This document shows, in pieces, positions 63,953-64,000 of a stretch of 64,000 bases of DNA. The notes under the pieces are model-generated. The model made no database searches. It was not told the origin of the DNA and saw nothing but the letters and a program-made list of their open reading frames with translations. The stretch's first letter is position 1. Every line of letters begins with the position of its first letter. The DNA comes from Marinomonas aquimarina (lineage in GTDB: Bacteria; Pseudomonadota; Gammaproteobacteria; Pseudomonadales; Marinomonadaceae). The position numbers and the translations under genes were made by a program. Where the stretch lies: NCBI RefSeq assembly GCF_900089755.1, contig NZ_FLOC01000009.1, forward strand, positions 86,415 through 150,414, read 5' to 3'.

Positions 63953-64000
63953 TGCTTCACCTACTGCTGGTGCATGTTTCCTTCGCTAATTCCAGCAAGA
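63876..64000. mobile_element. Possible left end of an IS66-family insertion sequence (continues beyond the window)
   Basis: GTAAGCGGATTAAATGG begins where the helicase frame loses similarity. IS66-family elements start with GTAAGCG-type terminal repeats. The same segment contains a GGTAAG / CTTACC inverted pair. No transposase is visible because only 125 bp lie in the window. The other end and an 8-bp target duplication would lie outside. Confidence 0.4.

Overview
The window is about 50% GC, densely packed chromosomal DNA from a gammaproteobacterium. The gene set and local orders (gmk-rpoZ-spoT-ridA, oxyR-recG, pstSCAB-phoU near phoBR, ubiC-ubiA, an Aap-type amino-acid transporter, a TRAP transporter, several c-di-GMP proteins) resemble marine Oceanospirillales and Pseudomonas relatives. 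I cannot assign a genus. No rRNA, tRNA, CRISPR array or prophage was seen. The only mobile-element signal is a possible IS66-type end at the extreme right.

Layout. 1-5.3 kb: tail of a TonB-dependent receptor, then proline catabolism (AraC regulator, short PutA, and a separate protein resembling the C-terminal cap domain of long PutAs). 5.4-8.3 kb: TRAP permeases with a quinone oxidoreductase and no binding protein. 8.6-10.6 kb: a PepSY membrane protein operon ending in a small exported protein with a predicted N-terminal His. 10.8-17.5 kb: pstS-pstC-pstA-pstB-phoU with PhoB boxes. 17.5-20.2 kb: a sensory operon of a molybdopterin-fold protein, a histidine kinase lacking its phospho-acceptor His, and an HPt protein. 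20.4-24.2 kb: cysZ, a CheY-like protein, phoBR. 24.3-27 kb: ubiA, ubiC and an HDOD protein. 27-31.3 kb: aapJQMP with a candidate sigma-54 promoter, divergent from lrp. 32.4-41 kb: housekeeping and stress genes (recG, oxyR, ridA, spoT, rpoZ, gmk). 41-45 kb: a c-di-GMP phosphodiesterase response regulator with its kinase. 45-53 kb: nimT/nimR-like pair, rluF, rlmE, a LysE exporter with a LysR regulator, a flavoprotein, an RNA methyltransferase. 53.4-60 kb: a diguanylate cyclase with a structured leader, a prolyl-hydroxylase/ATP-grasp fusion protein, a TonB receptor and a Fur-box-preceded LysR gene. 60-64 kb: a SulP transporter and a PLD-helicase gene that appears to be cut off.

How parts work together. 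Phosphate uptake and its control form one regulon: PhoB boxes lie before pstS, close to pstC and before phoB, and phoBR lies 5 kb away. Iron links the TonB receptor, the Fur-box LysR gene and the Fe(II)-dependent hydroxylase domain. Nitrogen and amino-acid supply links putA, aapJQMP, lrp and the LysE exporter.

Most unusual items: (1) the single-chain 2-oxoglutarate/Fe(II) hydroxylase plus ATP-grasp ligase (55171-56844), the best candidate for undescribed chemistry; (2) the PLD-helicase, a possible defence gene, preceded by twin operator-like palindromes and broken at its 3' end by an IS66-like terminus; (3) the pseudokinase/HPt/molybdopterin-fold operon; (4) the split PutA cap domain with a folded DNA/RNA element between the two genes; (5) a GGA-rich double-hairpin leader before the diguanylate cyclase.
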